Positions 42,707 through 50,754 of a stretch of 64,000 nucleotides of DNA are shown one piece after another. The position numbers and the translations under genes were made by a program. Origin of the DNA: Caulobacteraceae bacterium (GTDB lineage: Bacteria; Pseudomonadota; Alphaproteobacteria; Caulobacterales; Caulobacteraceae); NCBI GenBank assembly GCA_031291645.1, contig JARLIQ010000061.1, forward strand, positions 1 through 64,000, given 5' to 3'. Every line of letters begins with the position of its first letter. The stretch's first letter is position 1. The notes under the pieces are model-generated. The model searched no databases. It was not told the DNA's origin and was given only the letters and a program-made list of their open reading frames with translations.

Positions 42707-43468
42707 ATGATCCCGCTTGGAAGCTCCGCCCGGAACGCCTGGCGCGTTTCGGCCCTCGCCGCCGACCTGGTGCGGCGCCCGCCGCGGCCATTGCCGCTGA
42801 CCATCGTCGCCGAGCCGCAGCAGGTGACCTTCGACCTTGCCCGCACCGCGGTGGTGGTGATCGACATGCAGAACGATTTCTGCCACCCGGACGGCTGGCT
42901 CGCCTCGATCGGGGTGGACATCGCCCCGGCGCGCGCGCCCATCGCGCCGCTGTCACGGCTGCTGCCCCGCCTGCGCGAGAAGGGGATGCCGGTGATCTGG
43001 CTCAACTGGGGCAACCGGCCCGACCGGCTGAACCTGAGCCCCTCGCTGCTGCACGTCTACAAACCCACCGGCGAAGGCGTCGGCCTGGGCGATCCGCTGC
43101 CGTCCAATGGGGCGCACGTGCTGGAGGCGGGCAGCTGGGCGGCGGCGATCGCGCCGGAACTGGCGGTCGAGCCGGACGACATCCACGTCGCCAAGTACCG
43201 GATGTCCGGCTTCTGGGACACGCCGCTCGACAGCATCCTGCGCAACCTCGACATCACCACCGTGCTGTTCGCAGGGGTCAATCTGGACCAGTGCGTGCTC
43301 TGCACCCTGCAGGACGCCAACTTCCTCGGCTACGACTGCCTGCTGCTGTCCGACTGCGCGGCGACCACCTCGCCGGCCTACTGCGTCGACGCCAGCCTCT
43401 ACAACGTCAAGCAGTGCTTCGGCTTCGTGACCACGTCGGGCGACGTGCTTCAGGCGCTGTCGGCATGA
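42707..43468 (+). CDS. Isochorismatase-family cysteine amidohydrolase, biuret-hydrolase-like
   Basis: A 253-residue protein with the catalytic triad of the cysteine hydrolase family: Asp in TAVVVIDMQNDFCHP, Lys in HVAKYRMSGFW, and Cys in FAGVNLDQCVLCTLQDANF. The extended N-terminus and the GxNLDQCV context resemble biuret hydrolase and ureidoacrylate hydrolases (RutB). It should hydrolyse an amide or ureide bond. It is followed by the AtzG-AtzE-AtzH-like genes, as expected for a biuret- or carbamoyl-type pathway. ATG at 42707 has GGGGAGAGG upstream. The exact substrate is inferred only. Confidence 0.85.
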   Translation: MIPLGSSARNAWRVSALAADLVRRPPRPLPLTIVAEPQQVTFDLARTAVVVIDMQNDFCHPDGWLASIGVDIAPARAPIAPLSRLLPRLREKGMPVIWLNWGNRPDRLNLSPSLLHVYKPTGEGVGLGDPLPSNGAHVLEAGSWAAAIAPELAVEPDDIHVAKYRMSGFWDTPLDSILRNLDITTVLFAGVNLDQCVLCTLQDANFLGYDCLLLSDCAATTSPAYCVDASLYNVKQCFGFVTTSGDVLQALSA

Positions 43469-43668
43469 TCGGCGACATCCCGCTCCTGGACGACGAGGCC
43501 CTGTGGGCCTACGCCGAGGCCGCCGCGGCCGCCGTGGGCCTGGACATCCCCGCCGAGCGCCGCCCGGGCGTCCTGGCCAACCTGAGGACCCTGCGCGAGC
43601 ACGCCGGCCTGGTCATGACCTTCCCGCTGGATGCGCAGACCCAGGTCGCGCCGGTGTTCAGGCCATGA
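43465..43668 (+). CDS. AtzG-like (DUF4089) amidase small subunit
   Basis: A 67-residue protein with the DUF4089 pattern: ALWAYAEAAAAAVGLDIPAERRPGVLANLRTL and the C-terminal FPLDAQTQVAPVFRP. In Pseudomonas ADP the small AtzG protein forms a complex with AtzE and is needed for its stability; HpxX is the counterpart in oxalurate breakdown. The start and stop overlap the genes on both sides as ATGA. The pair with the next gene makes the assignment firm. Confidence 0.88.
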   Translation: MIGDIPLLDDEALWAYAEAAAAAVGLDIPAERRPGVLANLRTLREHAGLVMTFPLDAQTQVAPVFRP

Positions 43669-45059
43669 GCGCGGCGCCGGAGACCGACCTCCTCGTCCTG
43701 GCCGGCGAGGTGCGCGCGGGGCGCGTGCGGGCCGAGCAGGTGCTCGAGGGCGTGCTGGACGACATCGCCGCGCGCGACGGCGACTTCAACTGCTTCACCG
43801 CGGTGTTCGCCGAGGAGGCGCGCGCCCAGGCGCGGCGGGTGGACGCGGACGTGCGCGCCGGCCGGCCGGCGGGGCCCCTGGCCGGCGTGCCGTTCGGGGT
43901 GAAGAACCTGTTTGACGTGGCCGGGGCGGTCACCCTGGCGGGCTCCAAGATCCGCCGCCAGCAGCCGCCGGCCCAGGCCGACGCGACCCTGGTTCGCCGC
44001 CTCAAGGACAGCGGCGCCATCCTGGTCGGCGCGCTGAACATGGACGAGTTCGCCTACGGCTTCAGCACCGAGAACGCCCACTACGGGGCGACGCGCAACC
44101 CGCACGATCCCGAGCGCATCGCCGGCGGATCGTCCGGCGGGTCGGCGGCGGCGGTGGCCGCGGGCCTGCTGCCGCTCACCCTCGGCTCGGACACCAACGG
44201 CTCGATCCGGGTGCCGGCGGCCATGTGCGGCGTCTACGGCATGAAGCCGACCTTCGGGCGGCTGTCGCGGGCCGGCGCCTTCCCCTTCGTCTCCAGCCTG
44301 GATCACGTGGGCCATTTCGCCCGCTCCGTGCGCGACCTGGCGGCCGCCTACGACCTGATGCAGGGCGAGGACGCCGCCGACCCGGCCTGCGCCGGCGCGC
44401 CGGAGGCGGCCGCCCTGCCCGGGCTGGACGAGCCGATCGAAGGCTTGAGGATCGGCGTGCTGGACGGCTGGTTCCTGGACGGGGCGAGCGACGAGGTGCT
44501 CGAAGGCCTCGAACAGGCCGCCTCGGGCCTCAAGGCCGTCCGCGGCGTGCGCCTGCCCGAGGTGGATCGGGCGCGGGCGGCGGCCTACTGCATCACCGCG
44601 GCGGAAGGCGCCAACCTGCACCTGCCGGACCTGGCGACGCGGCCGCACGACTTCGACGCGGCGACTCGCGACCGGCTGCTGGCCGGCGCCCTGATGCCGG
44701 CGGCGGTGGTGCTGCAGGCCCAGCGCTTCCGCACCTGGTTCCAGGTCCAGGTCGTGCGGATCTTCGAGGATTTCGACGTCCTGCTCGCGCCGACCACCGT
44801 CTGCACCGCGCCACGCATCGGCCAGGTGACCATGTCGTTCAAGGGCCGGGAGACGCCGATCCGGCCCAACCTGGGCGTCTACACCCAGCCGCTGAGCTTC
44901 ATCGGCCTGCCGGTCGTGGCCGCGCCGGTCAACCGTCCCGGCATGCCGGTGGGCGTGCAGATCGTCACCCGCCCCTGGGCCGAGGCCCTGGGCCTGCGGG
45001 TCGCCAACCATCTCGAACGCGCCGGCGTTCTCGCCGCCGCGCGCCTGGAGGCCGCATGA
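43665..45059 (+). CDS. AtzE/HpxY-like amidase
   Basis: A 464-residue amidase-signature enzyme. The catalytic Lys is in VPFGVKNLFDVAG and the two Ser of the Ser-cisSer-Lys triad in IAGGSSGGSAAAVAAGLLPL, followed by GSDTNGSIRVPAAMCGVYGMKPT. It is closest in context to AtzE (1-carboxybiuret amidohydrolase) because it sits between AtzG-like and AtzH-like genes. HpxY of oxalurate degradation has the same neighbours and is an alternative. Both ends overlap neighbouring genes by 4 bases. Confidence 0.88.
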   Translation: MSAAPETDLLVLAGEVRAGRVRAEQVLEGVLDDIAARDGDFNCFTAVFAEEARAQARRVDADVRAGRPAGPLAGVPFGVKNLFDVAGAVTLAGSKIRRQQPPAQADATLVRRLKDSGAILVGALNMDEFAYGFSTENAHYGATRNPHDPERIAGGSSGGSAAAVAAGLLPLTLGSDTNGSIRVPAAMCGVYGMKPTFGRLSRAGAFPFVSSLDHVGHFARSVRDLAAAYDLMQGEDAADPACAGAPEAAALPGLDEPIEGLRIGVLDGWFLDGASDEVLEGLEQAASGLKAVRGVRLPEVDRARAAAYCITAAEGANLHLPDLATRPHDFDAATRDRLLAGALMPAAVVLQAQRFRTWFQVQVVRIFEDFDVLLAPTTVCTAPRIGQVTMSFKGRETPIRPNLGVYTQPLSFIGLPVVAAPVNRPGMPVGVQIVTRPWAEALGLRVANHLERAGVLAAARLEAA

Positions 45060-45439
45060 TCGTCAATTCGCCGGCCGTGCTGGCCGAGGTGGAGGCCGCG
45101 TTCGACCGCTACGAGCAGGCGCTGATGGAGAACGACCTGGAGACGCTCGACGCGCTGTTCTGGCGCTCGCCCCACACGGTCCGCTACGGCGTCGGCGAGA
45201 ACCTCTACGGGATCGACGAGATCGCCGCCTTCCGCAAGGCGCGGCCGGGCGGATCGCCGCCGCGGCGGCTGCTGCGCCGGATCATCACCTGCTTCGGCGA
45301 CGACGTCGCCACCGCCAACGTCGAGTTCCAGCGCGAGGGCGGCGGACGCATCGGCCGCCAGAGCCAGACCTGGGTGCGGACGGACGAGGGCTGGAGAGTC
45401 GTCTCGGCCCACGTCTCGCTGATGGCTGAAGGGCATTAG
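45056..45439 (+). CDS. AtzH/HpxZ-like (DUF3225) protein
   Basis: A 127-residue NTF2-like protein of the DUF3225 family. It shows EVEAAFDRYEQALMENDLETLDALFW, TVRYGVGENLYGIDEIAAFRKARP, IITCFGDDVATANVEFQ and WVRTDEGWRVVSAHVS. Members occur with AtzE-like amidases as AtzH or HpxZ and are thought to act on small carboxylated urea or oxamate compounds. The ATG at 45056 overlaps the amidase stop. It is the last of the coupled plus-strand genes. Confidence 0.87.
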   Translation: MIVNSPAVLAEVEAAFDRYEQALMENDLETLDALFWRSPHTVRYGVGENLYGIDEIAAFRKARPGGSPPRRLLRRIITCFGDDVATANVEFQREGGGRIGRQSQTWVRTDEGWRVVSAHVSLMAEGH

Positions 45440-45531
45440 ACGGCCAGGATCGCCGCGGGATCGGGCAGTTCGCGCCCGGCGGCGCCCATACGCGACGCGC
45501 CAGCTTGCCGATCGAGCAGGCGCGCCATCAA

Positions 45532-45547
45532 GTAAGTAAAGAATTAC
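45532..45547. promoter_or_regulatory. Candidate TetR operator at the VOC gene
   Basis: GTAAGT-AAAG-AATTAC repeats the arm GTAAGT of the palindrome at 36479, with one extra spacer base and one mismatch on the right. It stands in a short AT-rich patch directly before the VOC gene, which argues for a start downstream of it. Confidence 0.45.
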
Positions 45548-45564
45548 CTTTTGGCAGGCCGTCG

Positions 45565-45951
45565 GTGGACACCCTTTCCTACGTCAACGTCTTCGTCCGC
45601 GACATCGAGGCCCTGCCCGACTTCTACGCCGCCGTCTTCGGCCTGGCGGAAGCCGTCGAGCAGCGCAGCGGGATTTTCCGCGCCCTGCTGACCGGAGCCA
45701 GCGCCATCGGCTTCAACGGCCCCGAGGCCTATGCGCTGCTCGGGCTGGAGCCGGCCGAGGCGGCGGCGGGCGTGCGGTTCGCCCTGACCTTCGACGTACC
45801 CGCCCCGGACGAGGTCGCCCCCCGCGCGGCCAGGGCCGTCGCCCTCGGCGCCCGGCTGGTCAAGGGCCCCTACCGGACCGCCTACGGCACGGTGCAGGCC
45901 GTGCTGACCGACCCCGAGGACAACGTCTTCCGCATCAACGCCGCGCGTTGA
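45565..45951 (+). CDS. VOC-family (glyoxalase/dioxygenase-like) protein
   Basis: A protein of about 128 residues with the glyoxalase/VOC fold: TLSYVNVFVRDIEALPDFYAAVFGLAE at the N-terminus and GPYRTAYGTVQAVLTDPEDNVFRINA at the end. A GTG at 45565 is preferred because the earlier ATG at 45505 would put the operator-like repeat inside the gene; this start is uncertain. It would be a metal-dependent lyase, isomerase or dioxygenase, or a binding protein. Two bases after its stop the remnant of an oxygenase gene begins. Confidence 0.75.
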   Translation: MDTLSYVNVFVRDIEALPDFYAAVFGLAEAVEQRSGIFRALLTGASAIGFNGPEAYALLGLEPAEAAAGVRFALTFDVPAPDEVAPRAARAVALGARLVKGPYRTAYGTVQAVLTDPEDNVFRINAAR

Positions 45952-45953
45952 GC

Positions 45954-46052
45954 ATGACTTCCACACTTCCCGCGACCAGTCTCGCCTTCGCCGGCGCCAC
46001 CACGCCGTTCATCGACATCTCGCCCTATTTCACCGCCGATCCGCAGGCCAAG
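45954..46052 (+). pseudogene. N-terminal remnant of an IPNS-like oxygenase
   Basis: Directly after the VOC gene an ATG opens a frame reading TPFIDISPYFTADPQAKAA, the typical first strand of isopenicillin-N-synthase-like Fe(II)/2-oxoglutarate oxygenases. After about 33 residues similarity stops and the frame runs out at 46139 across the opposite-strand M14 gene. The rest of the oxygenase is absent. The break near 46050 marks a deletion or recombination joint. The stop of the M14 gene falls inside the remnant. Confidence 0.6.
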
Positions 46053-47134
46053 GCGGCGGCGAGACCGGCGACGGCCTGTCTGCAGGCCAGAAGCGACTGG
46101 CCGGCCACCATGCCCTTCCAGTCGTCCGTGTCGCCGTAGAAGGCGTCTCGAATCGTCGCCTTGATCGATTTCGCCTGCGGCCCCAGGGGATCGCCCCATC
46201 GGTGCAGCCAGTTGTCGGCGCGCAGCGCATCGAGGACCTCGCCGCCGGGCCGCGTTCCGAATTCCAGGGCCATCGGCGTGGTCCGCGCGTGCGGCAGAAG
46301 GGCTATCGCTCCCGAGAGGCCGTCGCCCCGGATGACCGCGGACGATGAACTGCCGTCCGGCAATGAGGTGACCGCCGCGCCATACCATTCGGCGGCGCGC
46401 TTGAACTCGAGCGTCGAGCGGCTGGCCGGCGACATCCGCTCGCCGTGCCCCCAGGGGCCGATACCGGTGTGAAAATCGATGATGGCCACGTCGCGGGCGG
46501 CGCGAAGGTAGTGGCCGAGAATCTGTGTCTGCGTCCTGCGCGCCCAGGTTTCCCCGGCGCCGCCGAAGAAGATGCCGTCGTCCCTGGCGTACTGTCCGCC
46601 CGTCGCGGCGGCCACGAAGGCCGGGTAGCCCTCCTTGGCGGCATAGCCGGCCAGCAACGCCCCGCCCCGGCTGCGGGCCGCCTCGTCCCAGTCCCTGGGG
46701 CAGAGCGCGTCGTGGATATCGAGGTACCCCGCGTTGTCGGGAAGCGGTCCCTCGAAGTCGACCCAGTTGCGGTTGAGATCGACATTCTCTTCGGTGACCC
46801 GGCGAAGCCAGGCGAAGCCGTACGGATTGATCGCGTGGACGAGCAGGGCGGCGACCCCGTCCGGCAGCCGGCCCGCCTCCCCCCGCGCCATCCAGTCGAC
46901 CTGGGCGCCCGAGCCGCAGAAGCCTTCGACGCCGTGCGTGCCGGACAGCAGCACCAGCACCGACGGCGCGTCGGTGGGGCCGAACCAGGCGATGTCGGTG
47001 GAGATGTCGCCGCCATCGGGCCCCAGGTTCGGATTGGAGAGCCGCTCCAACGCCGCGCCCGCCTGCCGCGCCGCCGCGCAGAACTTCCCCCGCGCCTCCG
47101 GATAGTCGGCGCTGAAATGATCCGCTGGATTCAC
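46025..47134 (-). CDS. M14-like metallocarboxypeptidase family protein (DUF2817)
   Basis: A 369-residue protein of the DUF2817/M14-like family. A zinc site is suggested by LLSGTHGVEGFCGSGAQ (His and Glu), the substrate Asn/Arg segment VDLNRNWVDFEG, and the third His in VAIIDFHTGIGPWGHGE; a late Glu is in MALEFGTRPG. It would trim peptides or act on an amidated substrate in the cytosol. The ATG overlaps the S9 peptidase stop by 4 bases. Its last few residues (LACGSAVK) lie over a foreign oxygenase remnant, so the natural C-terminus was probably replaced, with little length change. Confidence 0.82.
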   Translation of the reverse strand: MNPADHFSADYPEARGKFCAAARQAGAALERLSNPNLGPDGGDISTDIAWFGPTDAPSVLVLLSGTHGVEGFCGSGAQVDWMARGEAGRLPDGVAALLVHAINPYGFAWLRRVTEENVDLNRNWVDFEGPLPDNAGYLDIHDALCPRDWDEAARSRGGALLAGYAAKEGYPAFVAAATGGQYARDDGIFFGGAGETWARRTQTQILGHYLRAARDVAIIDFHTGIGPWGHGERMSPASRSTLEFKRAAEWYGAAVTSLPDGSSSSAVIRGDGLSGAIALLPHARTTPMALEFGTRPGGEVLDALRADNWLHRWGDPLGPQAKSIKATIRDAFYGDTDDWKGMVAGQSLLACRQAVAGLAAALACGSAVK

Positions 47135-49071
47135 CCACCTTCTCCTTCGATGCCCGTCGACGCAGCCAGGCTCGCAACATAGTCCGCCCCCTCGACGACC
47201 TCCACGCCGCTGGCCGCCAAGGCTTCGCCGACCGTTTCGCTGTCACCGCCCAGGAAACGCGCGAGGAAGGCTTCGGCGACAGCCATGAACGAGAGCCGGT
47301 TCGCAGCCCGTCCAAAGCCGTGCCCTTCGTCGGGATAGAGCAGGTAGGTGACCGGCTTGCCGCGGTCCACCATCGCCTTGACGATCTGGTCGGCCTCGGC
47401 GCGGGTCACACGGACATCGTTGGCGCCCTGGGCGATCAGCAGCGGCCGGACGATCTCGCCGGCGCGATGAAGCGGCGATCGCGCCCGCAGCAGGCTGCGC
47501 CCCGCCTGCGTGCGCGGGTCCCCGGTCCGTTGGGCGAAGGTCTCGAACAGCGCCGCCCAGTAGGGCGGGAAGCTGGCCAGCAAGGTTTCGAGATTGGACG
47601 GACCGACCAGATCGACGCCGCAGGCGAAGAGCTCCGGCGTGAAGGCCAGCCCGGTCAGGACAGCGTAGCCGCCATAGCTGCCGCCCATGATCGCCACCCG
47701 GTCGGACGCCGCGACGCCCTCCGCCACCGCCCAGGCGACGGCGTCGACAAGGTCGTCCTGCATGCGCCCGCCCCATTCCCCGTCGCCGGCGTTGACGAAG
47801 GCCTTGCCGAACCCCGTCGAGCCGCGGAAGTTGACGCTGAGGACCGCATAGCCGCGGTTGGCCCAGAACTGGTGCTCTGGATTGTAGCCGAAATGGTCTC
47901 GGGACCACGGGCCGCCATGGACCAGCAGGACCATAGGATGGGGTCCCGCACCGCGCCCCGGGGGCAGGGTGAGGTAGGAGACGAGATTCAGGCCGTCACG
48001 CGCCGGAATCACCACCGCCCGCATCGGCGCGAGCGCCCTGCCGGCGAGTGCGGGCCGGGCCGAGAACAGCTCGCTCAGCGCCTGGGCGTCGCGGTCAAAG
48101 AGGTGATAGCGGCCCGGCGCCGTGTCGCTCGAACTCTGCAGGACCCACAGGCGGTCGTCCGCCGAGCGGCTGGTGATCTGGAAATCGTCGAACGCCGCGG
48201 CCAGCCACTGATAGTCCGCAGCCGCGTCCGCGGCCAACACGGTCCAGGCCGGCCGAAGGTGATCCGTTCGACAGGCCTCGGGCCGGCGCGTCAGCGGGTT
48301 GATCTCGATGGCCAGAACATCGGTGTCCGGATGTTCGGCCAGGACCGTTCGCTGGCCCGTCGTCAGGTCGACGGCGACGGCGGCGGCCTTGTCGCGGTCC
48401 CGGCTGTCGAGGAAGAAGGCGACGTCGCCATCCGGGTCTCCGAAGGCCTGCGGCGAGGTCGTGATCACGTCCTCGCGGCCGATGTGGAACAGCTCGCGCC
48501 ATCCCGCCGGGGCCGGGACCAGAACGTCGCGCCCACCGTCCGGGGTGCTCCGCAAGGCCAGCCTCAGGCGCAGCTCGTCGTCGCACAGGAACTGGGCGAA
48601 CGATGAATTCTCGAACACCAGGCCGAGCGCGCCGCTGACGAAGTCCAGGTGGTGGACGTCGTGCCAGCGGCGATCACGGCGGTTGATCGCGACGAGCGCC
48701 TCGCCGGGCCGGCGCCGGCTGGTCGCGACCATGCGCGCCTGGACCTGATCGAAGGGGGTCAGGTCACGCGCTGCGCCGCCCTGGCGATCGACGACATAGA
48801 GGTGATGGTTCTCGTCGCCGCCAACGTCCTGAAGGAACCACAGCTGGCCGCCAGTCTCGACCCAGCCGTAGGTCAGCACGCCGCGGCCGCGGTCGGCGGT
48901 GACCGGCTGAGCGCGCGCCAGGTCGAGATCGGGCGCGACCCAGATGTTGAGCACGCCGTCGACCGGCGCGATGAAGGCGAGGCAGGCTCCGTCCGGGCTG
49001 ATCTTGGGGGAGAAGCGCTCGGGGTTGCCCAGCAGCAGGGCTCGGGGGATCAGCGGCGCGGGCGGGCTCAT
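47131..49071 (-). CDS. S9-family prolyl oligopeptidase / acylaminoacyl-peptidase
   Basis: A 646-residue serine peptidase. The N-terminal part is a beta-propeller (about residues 1-370). The C-terminal alpha/beta hydrolase domain has VLLVHGGPWSRDHFGYN, VLSVNFRGSTGFGKAF, the nucleophile motif VAIMGGSYGGYAVLTGLAF, the Asp region LLIAQGANDVRVTRAEADQ and the His in LLYPDEGHGFGRAANRL. It has no signal peptide, so it probably cuts short peptides in the cytosol. GAGG is 9 bases before the ATG at 49071. It follows the serine hydrolase gene by 42 bases and is coupled to the M14-like gene. Confidence 0.9.
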   Translation of the reverse strand: MSPPAPLIPRALLLGNPERFSPKISPDGACLAFIAPVDGVLNIWVAPDLDLARAQPVTADRGRGVLTYGWVETGGQLWFLQDVGGDENHHLYVVDRQGGAARDLTPFDQVQARMVATSRRRPGEALVAINRRDRRWHDVHHLDFVSGALGLVFENSSFAQFLCDDELRLRLALRSTPDGGRDVLVPAPAGWRELFHIGREDVITTSPQAFGDPDGDVAFFLDSRDRDKAAAVAVDLTTGQRTVLAEHPDTDVLAIEINPLTRRPEACRTDHLRPAWTVLAADAAADYQWLAAAFDDFQITSRSADDRLWVLQSSSDTAPGRYHLFDRDAQALSELFSARPALAGRALAPMRAVVIPARDGLNLVSYLTLPPGRGAGPHPMVLLVHGGPWSRDHFGYNPEHQFWANRGYAVLSVNFRGSTGFGKAFVNAGDGEWGGRMQDDLVDAVAWAVAEGVAASDRVAIMGGSYGGYAVLTGLAFTPELFACGVDLVGPSNLETLLASFPPYWAALFETFAQRTGDPRTQAGRSLLRARSPLHRAGEIVRPLLIAQGANDVRVTRAEADQIVKAMVDRGKPVTYLLYPDEGHGFGRAANRLSFMAVAEAFLARFLGGDSETVGEALAASGVEVVEGADYVASLAASTGIEGEGG

Positions 49072-49113
49072 CGGAAACATCCTCGAAGGGCGCGGACGCG
49101 CGCCTGCCTGGCT

Positions 49114-50754
49114 CTACGGCCCGCACGACGCCGGCCCGACATCCGCCTTCGCCTGGAATTCCAGCCGCCAGGTCCGCAGGGTCGACAGCCAGAGCACCGG
49201 GCGGCCGTGAGCCTGACCAAGTTCGAGCAGGCTCCAACCGCCTGCGCCGTCCTTCTCCTCCTCGATCCGCCAACGGCCTTGACTGAGGGGCGAGACGCGG
49301 TATTCGACCCGACCGAACGGGGTCTGCACCGTCAGCCGCGCGCCGTCCTCGGCCACGTCGAGCACGGCTTCCGCCGGAAGGTCGTCCGCGCCGTAGCGGC
49401 CGGCGGGCGGCCAGGACGTCGCCGCCAGCGGCGTCAGGCGCTGGAAAGCCCGCGCCACCCCGCATTCGACGACCGTCAGGCCCGCGCCCGCGCCGCCGTC
49501 GACCTCCGGCAGGCGGAAGGCCATGTCGCCGAGCGCGCCAGCGAAGGCCAGCCCGTTCTCGCCCAAGGTCAGGGGCGCCTTGGCGGACCCGAAATCGACC
49601 ACCGCGCCGCCGGCTTCGCCGCTCAGGCTGAGAAACTGGCCCGTGCTGGCGTCCACATAGACGCCTTCATAGGGCGCAACGTCCGCCGCCGACGCCCGCA
49701 CCGGCGGCGGCTCGATGACCGGCCCCAGCAGGGCGTCGACAACCCGATGGGCCAGGTCGCGCAAACCGATGTCCGAGCGGTTGGCCAGGATGACCAGGTC
49801 GAGGTCGTGGTCGGGGACCGTCAGTAGCTCGCAGCGCGCGCCCAGCACCGCTCCCGCGTGGCCCAGCGTGTCGAGGCCCCGATGCCGACGCATGATCAGT
49901 CCCAGGCCGTAGTCGCTTAGCCCTTCGGCCCCGGGCGTCGAGGCCTCCAGAGGCGTGCGCGCCGACATCGCTCGCCAGAGGGCCGGCGAGCCCACCCTGG
50001 GGGCCGAAAGCTGGCCGGCCCAGTCCAGCAGGTCATCGACCGTCGAGATCAGTCCGCCCTCGCCCTCCAGCGGGATCGACAGGCAGCCGCGTCGCCATCC
50101 ATCGCCGGACGGAACATGCAGCCCGGCCATGCGGGGCCGCAGGTCCCCGTCCCGGCGCAGCAGCTCGGTGTCGTGCAGACCGCAAGGGATGAAGATGCGC
50201 TCGCGCAGCAGGTGATCGAACGGGGTCCCCGACACCCGCTCGGCCAGTCGCGAGAGCAGGACGTAGCCGCCATTGCTGTAGACGACCCTTGTCCCGGGGC
50301 GGAAGTTTCGGCTGGTCAGCCGGGTCATGAGGTCGAACGGCTCGCTGTCCGGCCAACGCGCGCTCATCCCGGTGGTCAGCGACCACAGGTCCATGTGGCA
50401 ACGCACGCCGGCGGTGTGGTTCATGAGCCGCCTGGCCGTGACCGGCTCGATCCCGGCCGACAGCTCCGGCAGCCAGCGTCGGACGTCGGCGTCGAGGTCG
50501 ACCGCGCCCGCCTCGGCCAGGAGCATCAGCGCCAGGCAGGTGAACGGCTTGGTGGTCGAACCGATCCGCACGCGCACGTCGGGGCGATTGACCAGGCCGG
50601 ACTCCAGGCTCTGGAGCCCATAGCCGCGCCGGAACGTCTCGCCCCCCAGGCGCACGCCCACCGTCACTCCCGGGGCGCCGGGCGTATCGTAGGGTGCGAA
50701 GATCGGCTCCAGGCGCCTGGCGAGATCGCCGGCGCAGGCCTCTGTCCGGCTCAT
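49114..50754 (-). CDS. Beta-lactamase-family serine hydrolase, D-aminopeptidase-like
   Basis: A 546-residue protein of the class C beta-lactamase/penicillin-binding fold. The SxxK motif is IGSTTKPFTCLALML, the Tyr-x-Asn motif is VVYSNGGYVLLSRLAE, and the third motif is LGHAGAVLGARCE. After about residue 340 it has two further beta-rich domains, the architecture and length of D-aminopeptidase (DAP) of Ochrobactrum. It has no signal peptide, which speaks against a periplasmic beta-lactamase. Its neighbours (a D-cysteine-desulfhydrase-like enzyme, two peptidases) fit hydrolysis of D-residue peptides. The ATG overlaps the upstream stop by 4 bases. Specificity is inferred. Confidence 0.8.
   Translation of the reverse strand: MSRTEACAGDLARRLEPIFAPYDTPGAPGVTVGVRLGGETFRRGYGLQSLESGLVNRPDVRVRIGSTTKPFTCLALMLLAEAGAVDLDADVRRWLPELSAGIEPVTARRLMNHTAGVRCHMDLWSLTTGMSARWPDSEPFDLMTRLTSRNFRPGTRVVYSNGGYVLLSRLAERVSGTPFDHLLRERIFIPCGLHDTELLRRDGDLRPRMAGLHVPSGDGWRRGCLSIPLEGEGGLISTVDDLLDWAGQLSAPRVGSPALWRAMSARTPLEASTPGAEGLSDYGLGLIMRRHRGLDTLGHAGAVLGARCELLTVPDHDLDLVILANRSDIGLRDLAHRVVDALLGPVIEPPPVRASAADVAPYEGVYVDASTGQFLSLSGEAGGAVVDFGSAKAPLTLGENGLAFAGALGDMAFRLPEVDGGAGAGLTVVECGVARAFQRLTPLAATSWPPAGRYGADDLPAEAVLDVAEDGARLTVQTPFGRVEYRVSPLSQGRWRIEEEKDGAGGWSLLELGQAHGRPVLWLSTLRTWRLEFQAKADVGPASCGP

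Noticed and set aside
49114-50754. True antibiotic-resistance beta-lactamase
   Set aside because: The protein lacks a signal peptide, has extra C-terminal domains and sits in a peptidase operon; a D-aminopeptidase-like role fits better.
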